From NCBI RefSeq assembly GCF_964355755.1, contig NC_092670.1, positions 8,925,201 through 8,989,200 on the forward strand: a DNA stretch of 64,000 nt, read 5' to 3'. The stretch is from Antedon mediterranea (Eukaryota; Echinodermata; Crinoidea; Comatulida; Antedonidae). Below, in pieces: positions 33,179-44,309 of this stretch; the first letter of the stretch is position 1; each line of letters begins with the position of its first letter. Below the pieces are notes generated by a model. That model was not told where the DNA came from. It worked only from the letters and a program-made list of their open reading frames with translations, and did not search any database. The position numbers and the translations under genes were made by a program.

Positions 33179-33689
33179 AATCATTGAAAGTGGTTCAGCA
33201 TTAGCAATATAAAGCAGCTAATGAAACGATTCTAGAGTTTGGAAAAATAAAAAGTTCGATATTCTACTCATACTGGAATGAGAAACTTTCAAGGAAATCA
33301 ATGGAAACAATACACAGAAACGTATGTAATTGACACATCTAGAGAGAAAGATATACGACCAAATCCGACGTCTTTTCGACGAATCAAAATTGTGCTTATA
33401 CATTGCCCATAAACATAAAAACCACATTTTAATTATTTTTACTGTATATATAAATTATTTCGAATTAAGTAAAGTAGTACTAGGACTTCTAAGGAGAATG
33501 TTAGGATGGCCACCAGAACAAGTTTTAAAAACGTTTGTAATCAGAGACACAAACGGTATGTCAAAGATTTATCCATGAGATTAACATCAATTCTCAACGA
33601 TTCTGTCGTGGATCAGAACATCTCAAAAATCATCATCTCTACCGTCTATCGTATAAAGACCATATTTTTACCAAAGCTAATACTTTTTA

Positions 33690-34370
33690 AATGCGTTTTT
33701 AATGCTTCAACTTTCCCACCTGTGAACTTGCTACGTTGGACCTCATCTTGACGAACCTTGAAACTAAATGCCACTCACCCAAAGCAATGTCTTATTGGTT
33801 ATAGCGACCATGTTTGTAGTTTATAGAAACCTAAAGCTCAAGTTACCAGAAATATTGTAAAATCTACTAGTGTTTGCCCCTTCTATGACATCATAATAAG
33901 AGCGTTTGTCACCTGGCTTCAATCTCAGAATTGGAATGACATTTATTGCTGCATCTCTACACAGAGTAAAATTGACGTTTTTTAAAATTCCAAATTGAAC
34001 TCTGCTATCGATGTGTTTTTTTTCCTTAAAAAAATATTAAAATCCACAACACTAACAGACCATGGTTAGTCCAGCACATCAGATAATTTATTTCTGATCG
34101 CCAAAAAGCATTCAAATCCCATGATTTATCACATTGGAAAGTTTTCAGAAATTTAGTTAAAAGGGAAATTACCAAAACCAAGGTTAAATTTAATGTTGAT
34201 AGAATACTGATCCTGGCAAATGGCACAAACAGATTAGAATTATAACCAATACTAAAAAGTCTGATCTTAATATTCCTGTTCCTAGCATTCCACCATCTGA
34301 TCATAAATCCATTGCCGATGCCATTAGTGACTTGTTTACCAACATTAGCTCCCACATCCCGATCTTAAAT
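33690..34370 (+). pseudogene. LINE fragment, endonuclease end to linker
   Basis: Interrupted frames read CELATLDLILTNL (the end of an AP-type endonuclease), then SDHVCSL, and later VPSIPPSDHKSIADAISDLF (the linker before RT). Stops and frameshifts throughout. The fragment continues at 35036 after an insertion, so one element was split. Confidence 0.5.
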
Positions 34371-35030
34371 AACAAGGCCAACAGCCATTAAGTCGCGTGC
34401 TACAATGCATAGTGATACCGGACCGACAGACAGACCGACAGACCGACAGACAGAGAGACCGACCGACCGACATAGTGAACTATACTGACCGAAATTACTG
34501 AACATGTTTAAAAATGTTTAAAAACAAAAAACAACAAAAATATGCGCACTCATGGCAATTTTGTAAACGCTTAAAATTGCCTGAAATGTACTCTTATTTC
34601 ATCGAAAATAAATTTTGTAAATGTTAAGCGCGCGTACGCATGCGTTACATGCGCTACGCACGTAATTGTATTGCCATATGATGATTTATGCCCTGAAATT
34701 TATGAGTACCAAATTTTATTTAATTGTGATTCATGGTTGTGAAGATATGATTACAAACGTGATTTCGTTAAATCGTGCGTAGACCGCGTAATTTTTTATT
34801 GCGCACCGTGAAAACATAACCACATTGATTCCTGGCCATAAGGAATATACTGTGAAAAATTGACCTAGCTAGATTAAACTGATATCAAGATAAGGTCAGA
34901 AAGCGATAAAACGCATAGTGATACCGGACCGACAGACAGACAGACCGACAGACAGACAGACCGACAGACAGACAGACCGACCGACCGACCGACATAGTGA
35001 ACTGTAGAGTCGCTTCCACGCGACTAAAAA
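34371..35030 (-). repeat. Insertion with two GTCGGTCTGTC-rich repeat copies
   Basis: Two inverse copies (34371-34485 and 34908-35030) of the unit at 26617 bound a ~420-bp segment that has no coding capacity and a CG-rich palindromic spot (GCGCGCGTACGCATGCGTTA). The whole block interrupts a LINE fragment, so it could be one element with repeat-bearing ends, or two insertions. Confidence 0.5.
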
Positions 35031-35035
35031 TTTAC

Positions 35036-35360
35036 TCCCTTCATTCTTACCTTTTCAGTTTATTACTGATTGGATTTTACAGGATATTAGTGTAAAAATT
35101 GATGTTAACCAGTTTGGAAATGTCCATTCCCACTGCCGGACTCATCTGGTGCATTAATGTGTTAAATATAATGGTTTTTTGAATTATGCTTACTTAAAAG
35201 CTGGGGTTCCACATGAACCAAATTAGGCCCAATTTGCTTTCAGATCGTGATCAATGATGCTGGTTCACACTCTAAAATTAAGTATTTAAAATACGTGGAC
35301 GATCTTACTTTTTGTGAGATCGTAAACTCTCTTTACCTGTTTTTTAGATGATTTCAATTC
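35036..35360 (+). pseudogene. LINE reverse-transcriptase fragment
   Basis: One frame reads FITDWILQDISVKIDVNQFG (RT region before motif A), and after frameshifts LKAGVP, TKLGPICFQIVIND and LKYVDDLTFCEIV. The YVDD box and the GVP...GP pattern are hallmarks of non-LTR reverse transcriptase. Much sequence between motifs is missing and several stops occur. It is part of the same copy as 33690-34370. Confidence 0.65.
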
Positions 35361-36039
35361 TCTTTTTTTTGATCAGCAGGGAGTTTATTCACAGATTTTA
35401 GAGAGACTTTGAACTTCTTTGGTTTCGTATGAATATGACAAGATGTTTGCATGTTTTGTGATTGTGAAGTTGTTGTTGTTACTATTATTTTCAGCGCTTT
35501 TGTGAGATTGAATCATAATTTAGTAATCCAAGAGGATAACGGATTCCAACCCACAGAAGCGTGTCTATGGCAAAAAAAAAAACAAATAATATATTTTCAA
35601 TAACGTTCAATCTTTTATTAAAATACAAAAAGCAAAACATTTGGAATATGAATAAGTTGCCTTTGTGATTTAAGGCATGTTTCAGATACCGATATTAAAT
35701 CAAAATTAAGGGATTTGCAAGCTGGTATTGAATCAAATGTATAAGAATACTCCTTGCATTAAAATGATTACGAGAAAAACTTCCCACACATTGAATTATA
35801 TATACTTCTGAAAAATGTAAGATCATGAAAAAACGATCTATCTGGATCAATAGCATTTAAATGTTTACTAGTTTCTAAATATAAGGATTAAAACCAAATT
35901 GTTAAGCCTATAGTTTAAACAGGCTTTAGATCTGATGATTCGTTCATTTAAAATTACAAATATAAATGTAGTGTTGAATAAGCACAACAAATCATCAGGT
36001 TACGAAACATACCAAAAGTCCTATGAAAGCAACAACTCA

Positions 36040-36300
36040 TACTTATTTCTGCAACCAACATGCAGTTATAAAATAATGAAGCAACAAGTCATACTTCAGC
36101 CACCTTAATTAAGGTGCAAAGTTAAAATCTAAAAACAAGGAAGACAAATTTAACATTTCTGCAACCAACATGCAGTGTACATTGTTTTAAATTAATGAAA
36201 AGCAAAAACTAATACTTCAGCCACCTTAATTAAGGTGCAAAGTCAAAATCTAAAAACAAAGAAGACAAAGTTAACATTTCTGCAACCAACATGCAGTAGA
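36040..36300 (+). repeat. ~115-bp tandem units
   Basis: Three imperfect copies of TTTCTGCAACCAACATGCAG ... TACTTCAGCCACCTTAATTAAGGTGCAAAG ... CTAAAAACAAGGAAGAC. CCTTAATTAAGG is a 12-bp perfect palindrome in each full unit. Confidence 0.6.
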
Positions 36301-36424
36301 AGAAAAAAACACAGTATGATGCTGAATTTATCATGGCATAGATAGAGGAACTTGACAACAATGTGTATGGGCGAGTTCTTTGATTTTTTTTTTCCTGGCT
36401 TATGTTCATTAGAACTTTTTTTTT

Positions 36425-37690
36425 TTAATCGTACACATTCATATGTTCACATTTAAGTACATCATGTAATCGTTCACATTCATATGTTCACATTTAAGTA
36501 CACCATGTAATCGTACACATTCATATGTTCACATTTAAGTACACCATGTAATCGTACACATTCATATATACACCTTTAAGTACACCATGTAATCGTGCAC
36601 ATTCATATATGCACATTTAAGTACACCATGTAATCATTCACATTCATATGTTCACATTTAAGTACGCCATGCAATCGTTCACATTCATATGTTCACATTT
36701 AAGTACACCATGAAATCGTTCACATTCTTATATACACATTAAGTACAACATGCAATTGTTCACATTCATATACACATTTAAGTACGCCATGCAATCGTGC
36801 ACATTCATATGTTCACATTTAAGTACACCATGAAATGGTTCACATTTATATGTTCACATTTAAGTACACCATGTAATCGTTCACATTCATATATACACCT
36901 TAAGTACACCATGTAATCTTTCACATATATATGTTCATATTAAAGTACAACATGTAATTGTTCACATTCATATATGCACATTTAAGTACACCATGTAATC
37001 GTTCACATTCATATATACACCTTTAAGTACACCATGTAATCTTTCACATTCATATGTTCATATTAAAGTACAACATGTAATTGTTCACATTCATATACAC
37101 CTTTAAGTACACCATGTAATCTTTCACATTCATATGTTCATATTAAAGTACACCATGAAATGGTTCACATTTATATGTTCACATTTAAGTACACCATGTA
37201 ATCGTTGACATTCATATGTTCATATTAAGGTACAACATGTAATTGTTCACATTCATATATGCACATTTAAGTACACCATGTAATCGTTCACATTCATATA
37301 TGCACATTTAAGTACACCATGTAATCGTACACTATTTATATATACACCTTTAAGTACACCATGTAATCGTGCACATTCATATATGCACATTTAAGTACAC
37401 CATGTAATCGTACACTATTCATATATACACCTTTAAGTACACCATGTAATCGTTCACATTCATATGTTCACATTTAAGTACACCATGTAATCGTGCACAT
37501 TCATATGCACATTTAGGTACAGCATGTAATTGTTCACATTCATATATGCACATTTAAGTACACCATGTAATCGTTCACATTCATATGTTCACATTTAAGT
37601 ACATCATGTAATTGTTCAAATTCATATGTTCACATTTAAGTACATCATGTAATTGTTCACATTCATATGTTCACATTTAAGTTCACCCAT
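36425..37690 (+). repeat. 41-bp minisatellite, about 30 units
   Basis: Units such as TCGTTCACATTCATATG + TTCACATTTAAGTACACCATGTAA repeat for about 1.27 kb. Length varies by a few bases (ATATG/ATATATACACC variants) and variant types are interspersed, which suggests unequal exchange. No constant spacer or cas gene, so it is not a CRISPR array. Confidence 0.85.
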
Positions 37691-38404
37691 TTTACTCGTA
37701 CCGTTGTTCTGTGTGTCCTTGTACGTTCTTGTTACAATTATATGAAGGACCAACAAACTGTAGACTAATATGCAAATTATCTCGGTATGCACTATGCAAA
37801 CGCCCATATACAGTGAACGATTAATAGTAATATATGAAAGCTAAATGCGAGTGTGTTTGATTTGTAAGCTTTCTAATTATTTAACCCAACTTAACTTAAT
37901 ATAATTCAGGCATCTAGATTAACATTCTGAGGTCAAAGGTCGAAATCGACTAACTACAACTGTACTAACCAACCTCTGTGAATTCTTCTGAGTTCTTTGG
38001 TGCTCTTTGAGCAGTTTCAATCCTAACATCAAGTAGTTTAAAATCGGGAGTTTAATAGTGTTTAATTTGTTCAAGTGAATGTTTAGTAAATGACTAAGGG
38101 ATGCCCCAAACTTCAAGTTATAATGTTCCAGCTTAGGGTTGAATATTTTCTCATTGGTTTTTTTTCTGCAGCATTTCTTGTTCTACAACAGTGCAAAAAT
38201 GTATAAATAATTGATAAAAGAAATGGCAGTTACTGAATAAAGCACATGGTTGCTTACATATCAATGAAAAGGGTAAAAGGTTAAATAGTTCCAGTAGCAT
38301 CAACGTTACAGTTATCCCGGTAAGATTACATAACAAAAACGGTAGTTAAAACAAGTTCTGTATCTATAAATTGTTGATCTGATACAATTAAAGCAGATAT
38401 AGTG

Positions 38405-40709
38405 TTAAGCAATGTCCATTACCCATACTGAACTTGAAAGTATTTGCTCAAATTCTTTCTTCAAATCCAGAAAATTCTCATAGTTTTTTGGTACCTGAAG
38501 TTCATTACCGCAAGTATGTGCAATTGGTCTTCTTTCAAAACCATCCAACTCACTGAATGACACATTAATATTTTCTGTGATCACATCAGATCCGGTACAA
38601 AATCTTAAAAAGTTTTTAAGTAATTTATCATCTAGAGAGCGTACAAAACGTCGCAAGTATGTGGCCGTTGAACTCTCATTTACCGACATCAGATCTGGGA
38701 ATTTCATCAATGAAACAACTTTTTTGGTGTTTGGCCGAAGGTCTTCATACATTTTGAAGAAAGATTCCTTTGTGAAGTTATCCTTTAAAGGAGAAAGAGC
38801 GGGACGCATAGCATCAGCTATAAACATTGGTTTCTGTATTATCTCTTTGTGGCCTAACTCGTTTACTATTCTTAATATGTTTTCTTTTGACACCATCTTT
38901 CTGCAATCGTAGCTTCCTAGTATGTCTATTAGTTCACTGGTATCGTCTGGAAACTCTTTCATCGCTGTTTGTATCACCTCTCTTTCCGACTCCGGTACAA
39001 ACTCCAAAAATTAGCTGCTTGTATCTATGTCAATACACGAGCCAAATATGGCTGTCGCAATGAAGGGAGGGGCAAAAGAAATTGGAAAAAAGTGCTTTTC
39101 CAACCAACCTTTTGTGATTATTCGCCCTACAGCTCTCCATTCAGTTTCAGAATAATCATGCCTGATTACCGGGACTTTAAATGTGTCGCCAATTGTCAGT
39201 CGCTGAAAAAAATCTTGCCAGAACTGTGTAAGAGCATCTTTAAATACACCACTCCCAGAACCTGCCTCGATATCTCCGTTTGGTAAAATCATGTGAAAGG
39301 CCAAGTGCATGTTCATAATGTTTTCATTTGTGAAAACGTTTATCATGTCTTCTATAACGAAGCTTCTCCGGATAAGAACTATTTCAACAACTTCATTAGG
39401 AATTGTATCATCTAAGTAAATTGGGTTATCATCTTCAAGTGTTGGGCCAAATAAAATAGTTGGGGTGTCTGGTTGCTGAAGAGGAGACTGTGGAGATTGT
39501 GGAATTTCAACGTTAGTGGCAATATCAATAAATGGAAAGTCAATATTATCTGAGTGATAAAGACTATTCTTTGAAAGGTTGGCTGTTGAATGTTCAAGTC
39601 CAACAAATGGAATAGCAAAATCATCAAATTCTGATTCTTGATCATCATACTCATTGCTTGCACTGCCATTTTCATTGGTTTTCGTTTTAAGAGATGTTTT
39701 AAGATAGAATCTTAAGGTAGCCATTTTTGATTCCTCATAGAGTTGACCGACTGTTGTATACTGATCTAATTTCAAATGTCGAAAATCACAAACTTCACAG
39801 TCAAATGATTCTAATGGCCCTTTTGAAGAAATGCCATTTTTAAAAAACAGGTCTTTAGCAACTTCCAGAAGTTGACAAGGTGTAGTAGACTTTGCAATTG
39901 CCAATTGGCGCGTGCCCCCTCCATTTTGCTTTCTTACTTGTTTCAATTTGCCTGTAGTTGGGCATTTATTTAGCCACCCTACATCGATCCTTCTCTCGGC
40001 TTTGCGGGCATTTTTATTGCCTTTAAGACGTACTGACCTAGTTTCGGACTTACTGTCACTTTCTTCGTCATCACTGCTGCTTGTGCTTTCTTCTTTTCCT
40101 CTTTTTAATTTAAGCTTATTCCGTAACCTACATAGTATGGTATTTTTTTTTGGTGAAGACTTTTTTTTATCTTCGCAAAAGGATCTTATTGCGATTCTAT
40201 CACCCACCAATGGAATGAAGTTACTTAATTCCTCATCTGTCATCAGCCCAATGACTTGTTTGTTTATCTGCAATAAAATTATGTAAAAGTAAATTAAAGT
40301 ATTACATTTCAAAATATGAATGGAAAAAGCTATGTTGCAGTCACAGTTTCATTTTATAATTGATAATTTTATGATTTGTTATCCATCAACAAATTATTAT
40401 ATATAATTACATTATATCAATTATTATAACTAGGGCTAGGCTACAAATTAGCTGTACCGCTGTCATTTAATACTCAATTGATAATTAATAACAATAAATA
40501 ATCTGAAATTTATTTATTTTATTGTATAACATAAAATAATATATAATATTGTATAATTATTTCTTTGACAATTTTCATCCTACATAAGGATACCCATGAT
40601 ATCACTGCATCAGCCTAGGGCCTACCTTTTCATTTTTCATCCGTTCTACTACTTCATCCTCAATACCACGACTGGCCATATACTCAAATACATCTTCTTT
40701 ATTCGTCAT
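38405..40709 (-). CDS. SAM-like/HECT-like E3 ligase gene in the transposon, one internal stop
   Basis: Exon 1 is 40709-40626 (28 codons, MTNKEDVFEYMASRGIEDEV...), exon 2 40267-38405; the donor AAAAG/GTAGGC and acceptor TTTTATTGCAG join in phase 0. Residues ~1-65 look like a SAM-type helical domain (VIGLMTDEELSNF, LVGDRIAI). Then come a basic, Ser/acid-rich stretch and a conserved block (RRIDVGWLN, NGGGTRQL, LFFKNGISS, TTVGQLYEESK). The C-terminal part is HECT-like, ending PIAHTCGNELQVPKNY with the thioester-type C614 of about 648. An in-frame TAA at codon 447 (39011-39013) interrupts the HECT-like part; the frame is otherwise open on both sides. The copy is either recently broken or depends on readthrough. 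Similar proteins are annotated in animals as G2E3-like ligases; function here is inferred. Confidence 0.75.
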
Positions 40710-41260
40710 AGTAAGTAGGCCTACGTTTTGTTGGTGTACTGAAAATAAGTTATTAATATTTATAATAAAAAAAGAATTAGTTTAGGCTAGTCTTCTCAAA
40801 CAGACCTAATCCTACATATTTACCACATCTCTCCTCCCAGGAATTACCCATTATCTACTACCAGTACCACCTAGGCTACCTAGTCCTAGCAGGGAGTTGT
40901 AACAACTTCCTGGTCCTAGCAAGGAGTTGTTGTAGAACTCCCTGGTCCTAGGTTATCTTCAAAATAGTATTATATTATTAGTCCTAGGTCCTCACACGAA
41001 TTTTAAATATCCTTGCTTGCCTTGAATGTTGTTCATATCAGGCCTATGGGCTATATAATGGCAGTCACTTAAAGAAAGAGAAAATAACACTTACCGAAAT
41101 AAATTTACCATACCAACTTCTATAAAAATTGCAGAAGAACACAGTGACAAGGGCAAGGCACTGCTGGTGGAGGTGGCCGTGCACGTGGTGTGAAAGTAGT
41201 GTCAAAAGTTTAGTAAATTGCGCCCTCAATGATGAGTAAATATTAAATTTATACTAATAG
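40710..41260. other. Promoter-side flank of the HECT-like gene and subterminal region
   Basis: Lies between the first exon of the minus-strand gene and the right terminal array. Contains three related stretches with AGGGAGTTGT/AACTCCCTGG and TCCTAG motifs at 40870-40960, and the subterminal block AGTGTCAAAAGTTTAGTAAA, which is the inverse of that at the left end. No gene seen. Confidence 0.45.
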
Positions 41261-41261
41261 T

Positions 41262-42075
41262 AATACGAATTAGCAATCCGTTTAAACAAATTAATAATTC
41301 GTTTAAACGAATTACTAATTCGTTTAAACGGATTACTAATTTGTTCAAACGGATTAGTAATCCGTTTGAACAAATTAGTAATCCGTTTAAACGAATTAGC
41401 AATCCGTTTAAACAAATTAATAATTCGTTTAAACGAATTAGTAATTCGTTTAAACGGATTACTAATCCGTTCAAACGAATTACTAATTTGCTTAAACGGA
41501 TTACTAATTCGTTTGAACGAATTACTAATTCGTTTAAACGAATTACTAATTTGTTTAAACGAATTAGTAATCCGTTTAAACAAATTACTAATCCGTTTGA
41601 ACGGATTACTAATTCGTTTGAACAGATTATTAATCTGTTTAAACAAATTAGTAATTTGTTCAAACGGATTAGTAATCCGTTTAATCAAATTATTAATTTG
41701 TTCAAACGAATTACTAATTCGTTTAAACGAATTAGTAATTCGTTTAAACAAATTAGTAATTCGTTTGAACGAATTAGTAATCCGTTTAAACAAATTATTA
41801 ATTCGTTTAAACAAATTAGTAATCCGTTTAAACAAATTAGTAATTCGTTTGAACGAATTAATAATTCGTTTGAACAAATTAGTAATCCGTTTAAACAAAT
41901 TAGTAATTTGTTTGAACGGATTAGTAATCCGTTTAAACGAATTACAACATATACTTTAAATGGCACTTGTTGTATATGTTGCAATTCGTTTGAACGGATT
42001 ACTAATTCGTTTGAACAGATTATTAATCCGTTCAAACGAATTACTAATTCGTTAGAACGGATTACGTTCGAAAAA
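41262..42075. repeat. Right terminal array of 21-bp palindromic units
   Basis: Counterpart of 29206-29957 in inverse orientation, about 38 units, with the same interruption (CAACATATACTTTAAATGGC). The long open frames on both strands here are periodic by-products. It ends with TTCGAAAAACATATACTTCA and the terminal motif, which is cut by the nested element. Confidence 0.85.
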
Positions 42076-42101
42076 CATATACTTCAAATGGCATTAATGG
42101 G

Positions 42102-43558
42102 TACGAAAGCCCATTAATGCCATTTGAAGTATATGTTTTTCGAACGTAATCCGTTCTAACGAATTAGTAATTCGTTTGAACGGATTAATAATCTGTTCAA
42201 ACGAATTAGTAATTCGTTCAAACGAATTGCAACATATACAACAAGTGCCATTTAAAGTATATGTTGTAATTCGTTTAAACGGATTACTAATCCGTTCAAA
42301 CGAATTACTAATTTGTTTAAACGGATTACTAATTTGTTCAAACGAATTACTAATTCGTTCAAACGAATTAATAATTTGTTTAAACGGATTACTAATTCGT
42401 TCAAACGAATTAGTAATCCGTTTAAACAAATTAGTAATTTGTTTAAACAAATTAATAATTTGTTTAAACAAATTAATAATTTGTTTAAACAAATTAATAA
42501 TTTGTTTAAACGGATTACTAATCTGTTTGAACGAATTAGTAATTCGTTTGAACGAATTAGTAATCCGTTTAAACAAATTAGTAATTTGTTTAAACAAATT
42601 AATAATTTGTTTAAACGGATTACTAATTCGTTTAAACGAATTAGTAATTCGTTTAAACAGATTAGTAATCCGTTTAAACAAATTACTAATCCGTTTGGAC
42701 GGATTCCTAATTCGTTTGAACAGATTATTAATCTGTTTAAACAAATTAGTAATTCGTTTGAACGGATTAGTAATCTGTTCAAACGAATTAGTAATCCGTT
42801 CAAACCAATTGCAACATATACAACAAGTGCCATTTAAAGAATATGTTGTAATTCGTTTGAACGGATTACTAATCTGTTCAAACGAATTACTAATTTGTTT
42901 AAACAGATTAATAATCTGTTAAAACGAATTAGGAATCCGTTCAAACGGATTAGTAATTTGTTTAAACGGATTACTAATTTGTTCAAACGAATTACTAATT
43001 CGTTCTAACGAATTAGTAATCCGTTTGAACAAATTATTAATTTGTTTAAACAAATTAATAATTTGTTTAAACGGATTACTAATTCGTTCAAACGAATTAC
43101 TAATTTGTTCAAACAGATTAATAATCCGTTTAAACAAATTATTAATTTGTTTAAACAAATTACTAATTCGTTTAAACGGATTACTAATTCGTTTGAACGA
43201 ATTAGTAATTCGTTTGAACGGATTACTAATCCGTTTAAACAAATTAGTAATTCGTTTGAACGAATTAGTAATCCGTTTAAACAAATTAGTAATTCGTTTG
43301 AACGGATTATTAATCCGTTTGAACAAATTAGTAATCCGTTTAAACAAATTAGTAATTTGTTTGAACGGATTAGTAATCCGTTCAAACGAATTACAACATA
43401 TACTTTAAATGGCACTTGTTGTATATGTTGCAATTTGTTTGAACGGATTACTAATTCGTTTGAACAGATTATTAATCCGTTCAAACGAATTACTAATTCG
43501 TTATAACGGATTACGTTCGAAAAACATATACTTAAAATGGCATTAATGGGCTTTCGTA
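42102..43558. mobile_element. Nested miniature copy of the same transposon
   Basis: A 1457-bp element begins TACGAAAGCCCATTAATGCC and ends GGCATTAATGGGCTTTCGTA. It lies inside the last bases of the larger element's right end. TTAATGGG flanks both sides (42094-42101 and 43559-43566), after which the missing outer end CTTTCGTA follows. It consists only of two terminal arrays joined at about 42808-42856, so it is a non-autonomous foldback derivative. The flanking duplication is 8 bp (or 6 bp with two extra T at the right end), against 6 bp for the outer element. Confidence 0.8.
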
Positions 43559-43580
43559 TTAATGGGCTTTCGTACGTAAG

Positions 43581-44301
43581 AGTTATGGTAGGTGGTCTGT
43601 TTTATTAATTTTAGCCTAGTAAAGATACTAGGTAGTAGTAAATGTAGGCCTATATTATGTTAAAACGAAAGGCAGTTTGCTGCAGCACGTCGCTGAGGAT
43701 ATGCCCTACATATATTGCATTTTACTTGAGGTATTGCATGTACCATTCTGTTCGTGGGTGTTTGCTATCCACTGTCATTTCGCGTCAATTGGCGTTACTC
43801 TAGTGTTTCAAACTCACTTGCCGTCAAAGTCTAGGGGCCTACACAGTGCAGTGACAATCCACGATTTTTTTCGCTGAAATGCGTTTTTTAGTAAGTAACA
43901 CTGCTGATGCCTAGTTAAGTAAAGTACTGGTAAGTAAATAAGTTTTAAAAAAAAGATTTTTATTTGAAGGTCACATACCCTAGTAGGCTAGCTAGGAGAG
44001 GCTAGCCTACTAGTACTAGGCCTAGGCTAGGCCCTACTACTATTCTAGGCCTAGGGCCTAGGCCTAGTAGGCCTACTAGGCCTTTAGGCCTAGCCTAGGC
44101 GGCGCTACTGCAGTAGAAATCGAAGATATAACAGTGTGGTGCGAAACTGCAGTAGCGCCGCCTAGGCCTATATAGGCCTAGCTAGCTAGTTAGTAGTCTA
44201 GGACCGAGGCTAGGCTAGGCCTACTAAATAGAGTGAGTATTCCAGCCTAGCCTAGAGGGCCTAGCCTAGTATTAGTAGGCCTAGCTAGGCTACCTAGCCT
44301 A
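43581..44301. other. AGGCCTA-rich palindromic stretch with a small hairpin element
   Basis: No gene seen. 43975-44300 is dense in TAGGCCTA and CTAGGC motifs. At 44099-44163 a 65-bp hairpin has 17-bp arms (GGCGGCGCTACTGCAGT and complement). 43672-43750 is similar to 55760-55850 in inverse orientation (GCTGCAGCACGTCGCTGA). Confidence 0.5.
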
Positions 44302-44309
44302 GAAAATAG

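Larger units (their letters stand above)
29169..43574. mobile_element. 14.4-kb integrase-type DNA transposon (IS3EU-like), TSD CGTAAG
   Basis: It begins TACGAAAGCCCATTAATGCC and ends with the complement GGGCTTTCGTA. CGTAAG lies immediately outside both ends (29163-29168 and 43575-43580). Both ends carry arrays of 21-bp palindromic units, then the shared subterminal sequence GAGGGCGCAATTTACYAAAC ... TTTTGACACTAC in opposite orientation. Inside are a DDE integrase-type transposase (+) and a SAM/HECT-like gene (-), transcribed towards each other. From memory, six-base TSDs and TAY termini are reported for the IS3EU superfamily; that assignment needs a database check. Later insertions (LINE fragment, nested miniature copy, minisatellite) enlarge it; without the nested copy it is about 12.9 kb. 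Confidence 0.8.

Noticed and set aside
36425-37690. CRISPR-like regular array
   Set aside because: Units are contiguous 41-bp repeats with no distinct unique spacers, in an intron-bearing eukaryotic sequence without cas genes. The same applies to 49604-51510.
39412-40286. Frames antisense to or offset from the HECT-like gene
   Set aside because: The minus-strand frame with SAM-like, GGGTR and HECT-like segments explains the region; the others lack any conserved feature.
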